Part shown: positions 35,452 to 43,481 of the stretch, piece by piece
Position numbering within the stretch: the stretch's first letter is position 1
Layout: every line of letters starts with the position of its first letter
Assembly: GCA_900320405.1 (NCBI GenBank)
Contig: OOHM01000002.1
Span: forward strand, 1 to 64,000
DNA from: an uncultured Pseudomonadota bacterium
GTDB taxonomy: Bacteria > Pseudomonadota > Alphaproteobacteria > Rs-D84
Direction of reading: 5' to 3'
DNA length: 64,000 nt
Made by a program: the position numbers and the translations under genes
The notes under the pieces: model-generated
The model's database searches: none
Seen by the model: only the letters and a program-made list of their open reading frames with translations
Told to the model about the DNA's origin: nothing

Positions 35452-36009
35452 TTACTTTGCCGGTTTTGCGGGCGCAATTACAATTGACTTGGTTCGTTCG
35501 TCGGGTTTGGAACGACTTTCCAACGTACCACGTTCGCCAATCAATTCAACAACATGTGCAAACAAACCCGGAATTGCGTCTTTACCCATCGCAAGTACGC
35601 GTTTTGAACCGTGCGTCATAACCGCGATTTTAACCTTGTTGCCTTCGTCCAAAAACTCAAAAACTTTTTTAAGTTTGATTTGCAAATCGTTTTCTTCAAT
35701 GAATGGTTTTATCCAAACCTCTTTCATTTCAATGGTTTTCTGCTTCTTTTTTGCCTCGGACGCGCGTTTTTTCTGTTCGTATTTATATTTACCAAAATCC
35801 ATTATCTTCGTAACCGGTGGTGTGGCATTGGCGTTTAATTCCACCAAATCCATACCCATATCGGCGGCCATCGCAATTGCGTTTGCAATTGGCATTACAC
35901 CCATATTTTGGCCATCTGAACCGATAACCTGAACCGATTTTGCGATTATACGATTATTTATGCGTGGGCCCATATCACGGCGATTATCACGATTATTTGA
36001 CGTTTTAAT
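35452..36009 (-). CDS. infC: Translation initiation factor IF-3, AUU start
   Basis: IF-3 blocks premature subunit joining and rejects non-standard start codons. I place the start at ATT 36009, giving 185 residues. An AAAGGAG sequence sits 6 bases upstream of this ATT, while the in-frame ATG at 35973 has no ribosome binding site. An AUU start is the known autoregulatory device of E. coli infC. The protein has the N-domain (NRIIAKSVQVIGSDGQNMG), the linker FGKYKYEQKKRASEAKKKQ and the C-domain with KEVWIKPFIEENDLQIKL and VKIAVMTHGSKRVLA. It follows the UDG-like gene by 43 bases. Confidence 0.93.
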   Translation of the reverse strand: MKTSNNRDNRRDMGPRINNRIIAKSVQVIGSDGQNMGVMPIANAIAMAADMGMDLVELNANATPPVTKIMDFGKYKYEQKKRASEAKKKQKTIEMKEVWIKPFIEENDLQIKLKKVFEFLDEGNKVKIAVMTHGSKRVLAMGKDAIPGLFAHVVELIGERGTLESRSKPDERTKSIVIAPAKPAK

Positions 36010-36052
36010 TGTACGCTCCTTTTGATGTCTACGTGGCCAGTATTAAATATTT

Positions 36053-36793
36053 TTATACATTTTTCAACATTTTTTGCACATTTTGCAAAACGGTCCACAC
36101 ATCTGCCTTGGCCCCCGGTTTCAAGATTAAATAGTTTGGATGATAAATTGGAAACACATTAATATCGTTCGACAATACAACTGGGGTTCCGTGATTTTTC
36201 ATTAAATCTGTGCCTGCGATTTCTGAGGCCGCCAATGTCCCCAGTGTTAATATCACCCGTGGTTCCAATAATTCTATTGCCCGCGACACAAACGGACGCG
36301 CCAAATCCAATTCGATTCGCGTTGGGGTCCGTCCGCCGGGTGTACGCCAGAATACCAGTGGCAAAATAGACACATTTTCGCGCGACATACCAATTGCCGC
36401 CAACATTTTATCCAATAGTTCACCCGCCGCGCCCGACAAAATTTTCCCAGACGCATCATCGTCACTTGACGGAATGTCCGTTATAATAACCAAACCATTC
36501 GGGGTCGACGCCGCCATTGGCACAACCACGTTTGTTGCCCCACCCTTTAAGGGATGATTAAATTCCAAAATCATACGATTTAACGCATCCATAGTCGTTG
36601 GGCGCGATGCCATCGCCTTGCTGGTTTCAATATCCATCGGCGTTGCCGGCGATATTGGCGGCACAACCGCGGCGGTGCGTGTACGTGGTGGGGTTGTAGT
36701 TTTATGCGACACCATCTCCATAAACCCAATGGATGTGTCCGCCAATTCCCATTGAACACCGGCCATAACCAAATCTTTTAACGAAATATTCAT
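36053..36793 (-). CDS. Uracil-DNA glycosylase superfamily (family 4-like), no Fe-S cysteines
   Basis: A 246-residue protein whose C-terminal 160 residues resemble family 4 uracil-DNA glycosylases: GLVIITDIPSSDDDASGKIL corresponds to motif A, then GAAGELLDKMLAAIGMSRENV, ILPLVFWRTPGGRTPT, LEPRVILTLGTLAA and a final HPNYLI motif. Family 4 enzymes normally hold a 4Fe-4S cluster through four cysteines; this protein has no cysteine at all. It therefore either keeps the fold without the cluster or has another role. The N-terminal 75 residues are variable. It precedes infC on the same strand. Confidence 0.8.
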   Translation of the reverse strand: MNISLKDLVMAGVQWELADTSIGFMEMVSHKTTTPPRTRTAAVVPPISPATPMDIETSKAMASRPTTMDALNRMILEFNHPLKGGATNVVVPMAASTPNGLVIITDIPSSDDDASGKILSGAAGELLDKMLAAIGMSRENVSILPLVFWRTPGGRTPTRIELDLARPFVSRAIELLEPRVILTLGTLAASEIAGTDLMKNHGTPVVLSNDINVFPIYHPNYLILKPGAKADVWTVLQNVQKMLKNV

Positions 36794-36820
36794 AACTTTT
36801 TATTCTCTTTTGGTTTTATC

Positions 36821-36852
36821 TTGATTTTTCAAAAATTTTATTATACACTAAA
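36821..36852 (+). promoter_or_regulatory. Putative pal promoter
   Basis: TTGATT followed about 17 bases later by TACACT (or TATACA at a shorter spacing), 30-40 bases before the pal start. Confidence 0.5.
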
Positions 36853-36885
36853 CCACGAGCAACAGAAACTCAAGGGAGTATTTTC

Positions 36886-37302
36886 ATGAAAATAAAAAAC
36901 TTTGCTTTATTGGCTGGTGCGGCCGGTTTACTGGCGGCATGTGGTTCTTCCAAGGTGACAGCCCCGGAAGATATTAACAATCAACGCGTATTTTTCGCAT
37001 TTAATTCGGCGGAAATTTCTGATGCGGCGCATGACAACTTGATGGGTCAGGCGTTGTATTTGAAGGCGAACGAAGACGTCAAAGTTCAAATCGCCGGTAA
37101 TTGCGACGAACGCGGTTCAACCGAATACAACTTGGCATTGGGTGCACGTCGTGCAAACGCTGCGAAACGCGTATTGGTTGACGAAGGTATCGATTCGAAA
37201 CGTATTTCCACCATTTCCTATGGTAAAGAACGCCCATTGGTCAAAGGCAGTGGCGAAGACGTTTGGAAATTCAATCGTAACGCAACAACAACTGTTAAAT
37301 AA
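36886..37302 (+). CDS. pal: Peptidoglycan-associated lipoprotein Pal
   Basis: Pal anchors the outer membrane to peptidoglycan as part of the Tol-Pal system. The 138-residue protein has a lipoprotein signal ending GLLAAC (Cys20) and an OmpA-like domain with VFFAFNSAEIS, VQIAGNCDERGSTEYNLALGARRA and ISTISYGKERPL. AAGGGAG lies before the ATG. The tolQRAB genes normally next to pal are absent, so the locus is split. Confidence 0.95.
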   Translation: MKIKNFALLAGAAGLLAACGSSKVTAPEDINNQRVFFAFNSAEISDAAHDNLMGQALYLKANEDVKVQIAGNCDERGSTEYNLALGARRANAAKRVLVDEGIDSKRISTISYGKERPLVKGSGEDVWKFNRNATTTVK

Positions 37303-37315
37303 CACTGACAGTGTT
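37301..37315 (+). other. Perfect palindrome at pal stop codon
   Basis: AACACTG-A-CAGTGTT overlaps the end of pal. It may form a small hairpin or be a protein site; a separate terminator follows. Confidence 0.4.
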
Positions 37316-37326
37316 GAACAAATTAA

Positions 37327-37353
37327 AAACACCGGCGGTTGCCGGTGTTTTTT
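37327..37353 (+). terminator. Terminator after pal
   Basis: AAACACCGGC-GGTT-GCCGGTGTTT followed by a T run. Confidence 0.88.
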
Positions 37354-37369
37354 ACATATTTTTTTCAAC

Positions 37370-37405
37370 AAAAATTCCCGGCTTTTTTTGCAAAAAGACC
37401 GGGAA
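37370..37405 (-). terminator. Terminator after parB
   Basis: TTCCCGG and CCGGGAA, with further pairing of a CTTTTT/AAAAAG inner part, are followed by TTTTT on the minus strand. Confidence 0.8.
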
Positions 37406-37413
37406 ATTTGTTA

Positions 37414-38295
37414 TTATTTTTTACCCGATATTTTTTCAACTATTTCGTTCAGGTGTGCACGGGTGGTAAATGCAATTGTTATCGTACCCGCCCCACCCCG
37501 ACGTTCGGTTATTTTTACACGTGACATTAACGCCCGCCCTAACCTTTTAACCATATCATTCACATCAGATTCATCCATCGTTTTATTCGTGTATGCACGG
37601 GCGTGCGTCGCGCGCGTGGCGCGTTTTACGCGTTTTTCGGTATCAGCGACCGATAATTTGTTTTTTATAATTTCGCGCGCCAATTCTTCGGGATTTTCGG
37701 CAACCGCAATCGTGCGCGCGTGCGATGCGGATAATTCGCCCTGCTCTACCAATTTCTTAACAGACGCCGGTAATGCATTCAAACGAATCAGATTTTTAAT
37801 ATAACTTTCCGATTTTCCAATTAAACGCGAAACATCGTCAATCGTGTATTTGCATTTGTTCATAAGGTTCACATATGCGGCGGCCTCTTCTATTGGATTA
37901 AGGTTTTCACGTTGAACATTTTCAATTAACGCAATTTCCATCGCGTTATCGTCCGCCAAATTCTTGATAATTGCCGGAATCTCGGCCAGACCGGCCATTT
38001 TACTGGCACGATATCTGCGTTCACCTGCAACAATTTCATACATATAATCGCGCCCACGCACCGTGCGCAACATAATTGGTGTTAATACGCCCTTTTCACG
38101 AATGGATGCCGCCAAATCTTCCAAATCAGATGCGGTAAATGTTTTACGCGGCTGGTCCGGGTTTACACCAATTTGTGCAATCGGTATTTGACGCACAACA
38201 ACACGTTCTGTGCCGGCCAAAATTGATATATCTGGCGCAACACCTATTTCGTTCTGTAAATCGTCCAGATTACGTCCCAATCCAAATTTAGCCAT
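37414..38295 (-). CDS. parB: Chromosome partitioning protein ParB
   Basis: ParB binds parS sites, loads as a CTP-dependent clamp and organises the chromosome origin. The 293-residue protein has the N-terminal CTPase part with IGVNPDQPRKTF and GERRYRASKM (91-100), the helix-turn-helix TIDDVSRLIGKSESYIKNLI, and a C-terminal dimerisation domain after a basic linker. It begins 3 bases after the parA stop codon. Two parS-like palindromes lie just upstream of parA. Confidence 0.96.
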   Translation of the reverse strand: MAKFGLGRNLDDLQNEIGVAPDISILAGTERVVVRQIPIAQIGVNPDQPRKTFTASDLEDLAASIREKGVLTPIMLRTVRGRDYMYEIVAGERRYRASKMAGLAEIPAIIKNLADDNAMEIALIENVQRENLNPIEEAAAYVNLMNKCKYTIDDVSRLIGKSESYIKNLIRLNALPASVKKLVEQGELSASHARTIAVAENPEELAREIIKNKLSVADTEKRVKRATRATHARAYTNKTMDESDVNDMVKRLGRALMSRVKITERRGGAGTITIAFTTRAHLNEIVEKISGKK

Positions 38296-38298
38296 ATC

Positions 38299-39072
38299 TT
38301 ATTCCCCCTTTTCTAATTTTTGAACCAATTCGGTTGCAACCCGCAAATATGCCTGGGCACCGGTCGAATTAAAATCATAGAACAATGCCGGCTTACCGTG
38401 GCTGGGTGCCTCGGCCACACGGACATTGCGCGGGATAACCGTCTTGAACACCCGATCCCCAAATGTTGCACGCACATTTTCTTCTACCTGGCGCGTCATA
38501 CCTGCGCGTTTATCATACATAGTCAGCAGCACACCCAAAACATCCAAATTTGGATTCCATTTTTGGCGCACACCACGAATATTATTTACAAGATGCAACA
38601 CACCCTCTAACGAGAAAAATTCGCATTGCAACGGTATTATAACGTGATTCGCGGTGGTCAACGCGTTCAAAGTTATGTATCCAAGGGCAGGGGGGCAATC
38701 CAACAAAATAAAATCATAATGTTCCATTATCGGCTGCAACGCGTCGCGCAAACGATATTCGCGATTTTCCGTATCTAATAATTCGACTTCGGCCCCGGAT
38801 AATGCCTGGGTCGACGGCAATATATGCAAACCCGGTACCGCCGTAGAAAGTATATTTTCCGCCGCCGTTGATGTCCCCATCAACACACCGTAAACGCTTT
38901 GTGTATGCGAAGAACGCACAAAACCCAACCCCGTTCCGGCATTACCCTGGGAATCCAAATCTATTAATAAAACACGTTTTTTGATTGCCGCCAACGACGC
39001 ACCAAGATTTATCGCGGTCGTAGTCTTGCCAACACCACCTTTTTGATTTGCAAACGCAATTATTTCTGTCAT
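38299..39072 (-). CDS. parA: Chromosome partitioning ATPase ParA
   Basis: ParA/Soj is the Walker-type ATPase that moves ParB-bound origins. The 257-residue protein has the deviant Walker A KGGVGKTT (11-18), the DLDSQGNAGTGLG motif and DFILLDCPPALGYITLNAL. The ATG at 39072 is chosen because AAAGGCGGG precedes it and MTEIIAFANQKGG is the family start; the frame to 39120 runs into the promoter. It is the first gene of parAB, with rsmG farther upstream on the same strand. Confidence 0.97.
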   Translation of the reverse strand: MTEIIAFANQKGGVGKTTTAINLGASLAAIKKRVLLIDLDSQGNAGTGLGFVRSSHTQSVYGVLMGTSTAAENILSTAVPGLHILPSTQALSGAEVELLDTENREYRLRDALQPIMEHYDFILLDCPPALGYITLNALTTANHVIIPLQCEFFSLEGVLHLVNNIRGVRQKWNPNLDVLGVLLTMYDKRAGMTRQVEENVRATFGDRVFKTVIPRNVRVAEAPSHGKPALFYDFNSTGAQAYLRVATELVQKLEKGE

Positions 39073-39098
39073 AAACCCGCCTTTCTTTAACACCAGGA

Positions 39099-39127
39099 AG
39101 AATACACAAACACCAACCACAGGTCAA
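39099..39127 (-). promoter_or_regulatory. parAB promoter
   Basis: TTGACC (39122-39127) and TATTCT (39099-39104) with a 17-base spacer on the minus strand. Confidence 0.7.
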
Positions 39128-39179
39128 GATATAAATTTTACAAAACACAAAAATTAACTAAAAACAATGAATTAGTACT

Positions 39180-39195
39180 TATTTCATATGAAACA
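39180..39195. other. parS-like site 1
   Basis: TATTTCATATGAAACA, nearly palindromic. It matches the usual parS TGTTTCACGTGAAACA except for CATATG in the centre and one outer base. It lies in the gap between rsmG and parA. Confidence 0.6.
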
Positions 39196-39241
39196 ACGAT
39201 TCGAAAATACAAAAACCCACTAAGAACAACATATTATGTTT

Positions 39242-39257
39242 TGTTTCATATGAAACT
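39242..39257. other. parS-like site 2
   Basis: TGTTTCATATGAAACT, 62 bases from site 1 and touching the 3' end of rsmG. It has the same CATATG centre as site 1. Confidence 0.65.
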
Positions 39258-39828
39258 ATCGGTCAAAATGCACAATTATTATAAAACCGTCGCCGGTTTT
39301 GGATGGAATAAGTTTATAATCAAATTTATATTTTTGTTTTGCGGTCAAAATTTCACTTTCGATTTCCCGGCCTTTTAATAAAAAAAGCCGGCAATTTATA
39401 TCACGAATATAATCAAGAATTTTAACCAACGGCGCAAACGCCCGCGCGGTTATAACAAAATTCCCGGCCTTTTTATCATTTTTGCCGGTATTTTGTTTCA
39501 AAAAATCTTCCGCACGACCATGAAAAATTGTTAAATTATCCAATTTTAATTCGTCGCGAACCGCATTCAAAAACGCGACCTTTTTACCAATCGATTCTAT
39601 ACAGGTGACGCGCCACCCCAATATAGCCAAAACAATGCCCGGAAAACCGGCACCAGACCCAAAATCGTAAACATCAACATCCGCCGGTAAAACATCCGCC
39701 AATTGTGCCGAATCGGCAAAGTGCCGATTTTCAATGTCTGCAAGTGTGCTGGGGGCGACCAAATTCATACGCGACGACCAATCACGCAACATTTCCGCAT
39801 ATCGTTCAAATTTTTCTTTACTATTCAT
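39256..39828 (-). CDS. rsmG: 16S rRNA (guanine-527-N7)-methyltransferase RsmG
   Basis: RsmG (GidB) methylates G527 in the 530 loop of 16S rRNA. The 190-residue protein has the SAM site VYDFGSGAGFPGIVLAI and the family stretch RMNLVAPSTLADIENRHFADSAQL, with VITARAFAPL further on. rsmG-parA-parB is a widely conserved order. The promoter TTGTCA-16-TACAAT ends 6 bases before the ATG, with no ribosome binding site, so the mRNA is probably leaderless. mnmG, often just upstream, is instead at 57.2 kb. Confidence 0.95.
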   Translation of the reverse strand: MNSKEKFERYAEMLRDWSSRMNLVAPSTLADIENRHFADSAQLADVLPADVDVYDFGSGAGFPGIVLAILGWRVTCIESIGKKVAFLNAVRDELKLDNLTIFHGRAEDFLKQNTGKNDKKAGNFVITARAFAPLVKILDYIRDINCRLFLLKGREIESEILTAKQKYKFDYKLIPSKTGDGFIIIVHFDR

Positions 39829-39834
39829 ATTATT

Positions 39835-39862
39835 ATTGTAGCATAATCAAAACCTATGACAA
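39835..39862 (-). promoter_or_regulatory. rsmG promoter, leaderless arrangement
   Basis: TTGTCA (39857-39862) and TACAAT (39835-39840) with a 16-base spacer; 6 bases to the ATG. It overlaps the start of the divergent TPR gene, so the two genes may share control. Confidence 0.7.
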
Positions 39863-41463
39863 GACGAAAAACTTTATTTTATGTGATATTTTTTATCATC
39901 ATTTTTATGGTGGGGTGGGGCGCATTTTCCTTTTTCCGCAATAATTACTCAGACAACACCACAAACACTATTCAAACAACAAAATATGGCGCGTTTCTGG
40001 CGGCACAACACGCGATATATGTGAACGATTTTGAAACCGTGCCGGAATTAATAAAAGATTTTAATGATGTTCAATATGATTCGGTAAAAAACACCCGTAT
40101 ATTGGCCGAATTTTTGGGTGGGCAAATTCCAACGGATGTAAAAGATATTGCCAACGATAAAAATCCGGCATCGCGTTTAATTTATGACGCATATTTGGCC
40201 AAAAATGACCGGTGGGATGAACTTTATAAACGCCACAACACCGAAAAATCCGCCATATACGCGCCTTTGCGTATTTGGCCGGCAATTGCAATTGACCGCC
40301 GGACAGAAACTTTGAAATATATCGATTCAATGGATTCTAATTCTTCGTGGAAGGCGTTTATTCGCGGACAAATTTATGCCGAGCAGGGCGATGCTGAAGC
40401 GGCGGCCGGCGCATTTGCAAATGTTGGCACGGAATTTATGAACATAAATGATTATATGTATGTGATGTCTTTCTATCGTGCATATGGTATGAACGAAGCG
40501 GCGGAAAAATTGCGCAATGATTTTTCGTCAAATCCCGGCGGAATGTTTATGGCGGACTATGATGATATCCCAGATTGGAAAAATTTCCGTGGCATAAAGA
40601 ACGCGTTGGCGTTCAGCCTGGTTCAAAATGTTTCGCACAGCCAAATTATGCTTTATTCCGACCTATCGGTTTTAATGTTGCGTTTTGCGCAAATAATCGG
40701 TCCCAGAACGCCAATGTTTCAAAATATGATAAACTACTACCTGGGACAATTTTTCGCGAATACGGGTGGAAATTATGCAAAATATATGGATGCAATTGAT
40801 AAAGACAGTCCTTTCTATCTGTTTGGCAAAATGCGCACCAACAATTCCCCGAAACAATTAAAGAAAATTTTGGACAAACATCCACTGTTTATACCCGCGT
40901 TAAACAACCTGGTCGCACATCATACGGCGGCGGGTGACAGACGGGGTGCGTTGCGCATTATCAACCGCGCGATGCGACACAAGAAAATATCTGGGGCAGG
41001 GCGGGCGTATATTATGAAACGCCGCGCATTGGTGCATTTGTTGTTTGGTGATTTGAATTCTGCACAACGGGATATCCACGATGCCGCCAAGGTTTTAACC
41101 GTGGATTCTGAAATATTGTCTATCCAGGCGCGCATCTGGGCCGCCCAGGGACGCGAGATTGAAAATGCATATGATTACGCGATGGCTATGATAAAGCAAA
41201 ACCCCACAGATATTGTTGCGTGGGATACGGTCGCCGTTGTTGTCGGGGCACGCGAAGGAAATGATGCGGCATTGGAAATACTGGAAAAGGTTGGCGGCAC
41301 GGCGAACACCTGTTCTTCGTTGTTTGAACATTTAGGTGACGCGTATGTTATAAATGGCGACAAATCGGCGGCACGTGATGCATACAAACGCGCAATTGAA
41401 TTGTCCGATGATGGATTAAGCATTGTTCCAAAAATAATGAAAAAAATTCAAAAAATAAAATAA
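39856..41463 (+). CDS. Membrane-anchored TPR protein, 535 aa
   Basis: A membrane-anchored protein with an N-terminal helix (about 7-28, LFYVIFFIIIFMVGWGAFSFF) and a large periplasmic helical domain. TPR-like repeats are clearest in AFIRGQIYAEQGDAEAAAGAF, RALVHLLFGDLNSAQRDIHDA and LFEHLGDAYVINGDKSAARDAYKRAI near the end. It is divergent from rsmG. CATAAT lies 8 bases before the ATG and there is no Shine-Dalgarno sequence, so it may also be leaderless. I do not recognise a named family; an envelope scaffold role is inference. Confidence 0.75.
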   Translation: MTRRKTLFYVIFFIIIFMVGWGAFSFFRNNYSDNTTNTIQTTKYGAFLAAQHAIYVNDFETVPELIKDFNDVQYDSVKNTRILAEFLGGQIPTDVKDIANDKNPASRLIYDAYLAKNDRWDELYKRHNTEKSAIYAPLRIWPAIAIDRRTETLKYIDSMDSNSSWKAFIRGQIYAEQGDAEAAAGAFANVGTEFMNINDYMYVMSFYRAYGMNEAAEKLRNDFSSNPGGMFMADYDDIPDWKNFRGIKNALAFSLVQNVSHSQIMLYSDLSVLMLRFAQIIGPRTPMFQNMINYYLGQFFANTGGNYAKYMDAIDKDSPFYLFGKMRTNNSPKQLKKILDKHPLFIPALNNLVAHHTAAGDRRGALRIINRAMRHKKISGAGRAYIMKRRALVHLLFGDLNSAQRDIHDAAKVLTVDSEILSIQARIWAAQGREIENAYDYAMAMIKQNPTDIVAWDTVAVVVGAREGNDAALEILEKVGGTANTCSSLFEHLGDAYVINGDKSAARDAYKRAIELSDDGLSIVPKIMKKIQKIK

Positions 41464-41464
41464 A

Positions 41465-41497
41465 GCCGGCAAAAAACAATCTATTGCCGGCGTTTTT
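41465..41497. terminator. Bidirectional terminator between TPR gene and permease
   Basis: GCCGGCAA and TTGCCGGC form an 8-bp stem with T-rich flanks on both strands, between convergent genes. Confidence 0.82.
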
Positions 41498-41508
41498 AAT
41501 GTTTTTTT

Positions 41509-42726
41509 CTATTCGTATCTTAAACTGTCAATTGGGTTCAACTTTGCGGCCTTGATTGCCGGCATAACCCCAGAAGCCAACCCCACAACCACCGCAACGG
41601 TTATAGACAGCACAACGGGCCATAAACTGAACGGTACATGGTACCCAAGGATAAATCGACCGACGCCTTGGGACAAACCAACCCCAAGAACAAGTCCTAT
41701 CATAGAACCGATAAAAGATATCATAATAGATTCTGCCAAAAATTGGGTAATAATATGACGTTCACGGGCACCAATGGCTTTGCGTATACCAATTTCGCGC
41801 GTGCGTTCGGCAACGGACACCAACATCATATTCATAATACCAATTGCACCAACCAACAGTGATACCGCCGCAATCGCAATCAGCAGCAACTTCAAGTACC
41901 CCGTAACAGTTGTCATTGTTTCCATAATTTGCTTCATATCCATAATCTGAAAATCATCATCGTCACCGGCCCTTAATCTGTGTCTGTCACGGAGCAGGGC
42001 GGATATTTGGTCAATAACAACCGCGTTATCCGCATCTTGGTACAGTTTAAGCGCAATCATACTAACCGCGTTTGGAAAACGACTGCCTTGGAGACGTTTT
42101 TTTAATGTTGTAATTGGAATTATAACCATATCATCTTGGGACCCCATTGCTGAATCCCCGCGTTCTTTGGACACACCAATAATAACGAACGGCACATTTT
42201 GAACGCGAATAACTTCACCAACCGGGTTTTCACCCATACCCAATTCTGTTGCCGTTTTTGGTCCGATTATGGCATAGGTTGATGCGTTTCGCACCGCGCT
42301 TTGATCGAAAAAAGCGCCATATTCCATTTCTATGTTTTGAACGGTTGTATAATCGGGATACACACCCATCATGGCCGTTGACCAATTCTTGTTTCCATAC
42401 ACAATTTGTGCGCCCGATGATTGAACGGGCGATACCGCCGCAACATCCGGCAATTTTGCAATAACATCGGCATCATCTATGGTAAGGGTTTGACGATTAC
42501 CACTGCGCACACCACCAATTTGCGCCGCACCCGCGCGTATAACAACCGTGTTCGTCCCCAAGGATGAAAATTGATCTGTGATTTCCTTTTGCACCGTTTC
42601 ACCAACGGCGACCATAATAACCACCGCCATAACACCGATAATAATACCCAATACCGTCAAAAAAGAACGGATTTTATTTCCACCAATCGACAGCCAAGAT
42701 TCTTTTAATATATCATTCAGTGTCAT
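41509..42726 (-). CDS. MacB-like ABC transporter permease
   Basis: A 405-residue inner-membrane protein of the MacB/FtsX group. It has one N-terminal transmembrane helix (about 18-42, IRSFLTVLGIIIGVMAVVIMV), a large periplasmic MacB_PCD domain (about 45-260) and three C-terminal helices, including SLLVGAIGIMNMMLVSV and the coupling stretch ERTREIGIRKAIGAR. In E. coli MacB the ATPase and permease are fused; here they are two genes overlapping by 4 bases. With the adaptor and TolC-like channel upstream it should form a tripartite pump or exporter. Confidence 0.92.
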   Translation of the reverse strand: MTLNDILKESWLSIGGNKIRSFLTVLGIIIGVMAVVIMVAVGETVQKEITDQFSSLGTNTVVIRAGAAQIGGVRSGNRQTLTIDDADVIAKLPDVAAVSPVQSSGAQIVYGNKNWSTAMMGVYPDYTTVQNIEMEYGAFFDQSAVRNASTYAIIGPKTATELGMGENPVGEVIRVQNVPFVIIGVSKERGDSAMGSQDDMVIIPITTLKKRLQGSRFPNAVSMIALKLYQDADNAVVIDQISALLRDRHRLRAGDDDDFQIMDMKQIMETMTTVTGYLKLLLIAIAAVSLLVGAIGIMNMMLVSVAERTREIGIRKAIGARERHIITQFLAESIMISFIGSMIGLVLGVGLSQGVGRFILGYHVPFSLWPVVLSITVAVVVGLASGVMPAIKAAKLNPIDSLRYE

Positions 42727-43469
42727 TTTTTGCCCGCCTTGGTTTTTTTATCCAGTACTGATTCGCTTTTTGGAATTGCGCCATCATAATTGATTCGCCC
42801 ATCATAAATGTGTATAAGGCGGTTTGCATACTGTGCAATGTCAAATTCGTGGGTAATCATAACGATGGTTATCCCCATATCTTTGTTCAATTGCTTAAAG
42901 AAACGCAAAATTTCATTTCCCATTGTGGAATCTAATGCCCCGGTCGGTTCATCTGCCAATATTAATTTTGGATTTCCCGCCAATGCACGCGCAATCGCAA
43001 CGCGTTGTTTCATCCCCCCCGATAATTGTGTCGGCAGATACGATTCAAATTTTTCTAACCCCACACGATGCAACATTTCGCGCGCGCGTATTATCCGATC
43101 TTCGGGTGATATTCCGCGGTACATCAAAGGCAACATAACATTATCCAAAACATTACGTTTTGGTAACAAATTAAAGTTTTGAAAAACAAAACCAATATGC
43201 TCATTACGAACCATCGCCAATTCATCGTCGGTCATATTTGTAATATCACGCCCGTACAGTTCGTATACACCAGACGATGGCGTATCCAGCGCACCGATTA
43301 TATTCATACATGTTGATTTACCAGACCCAGATGGTCCCATAATTGCAACAAATTCCCCGGCCGTAATATCAAAAGTTATATCAAACAAAACCTGTTGTGA
43401 ACCACCAACCTCAAGTGGGAAACTTTTACAAATTTTATTCAAAGATATAATATTTTCGTTTTTTTTCAT
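42723..43469 (-). CDS. MacB/LolD-like ABC transporter ATP-binding protein
   Basis: A 248-residue ABC ATPase. It has Walker A GPSGSGKST (about 45-53), the Q loop VFQNFNLLP, the signature LSGGMKQRVAIARAL, Walker B LILADEPTGALD and the H loop ITHEFD. It resembles the MacB N-terminal half and LolD. The stop overlaps the permease start by 4 bases, and the gene begins 12 bases after the adaptor gene. It powers the MacB-type complex encoded here. Confidence 0.94.
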   Translation of the reverse strand: MKKNENIISLNKICKSFPLEVGGSQQVLFDITFDITAGEFVAIMGPSGSGKSTCMNIIGALDTPSSGVYELYGRDITNMTDDELAMVRNEHIGFVFQNFNLLPKRNVLDNVMLPLMYRGISPEDRIIRAREMLHRVGLEKFESYLPTQLSGGMKQRVAIARALAGNPKLILADEPTGALDSTMGNEILRFFKQLNKDMGITIVMITHEFDIAQYANRLIHIYDGRINYDGAIPKSESVLDKKTKAGKK

Positions 43470-43481
43470 ATATTCACAACA

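Noticed and set aside
39073-39255. Replication origin between rsmG and parA
   Set aside because: The parS-like sites suggest origin proximity, but I see no DnaA-box cluster and no dnaA or gyrB nearby.
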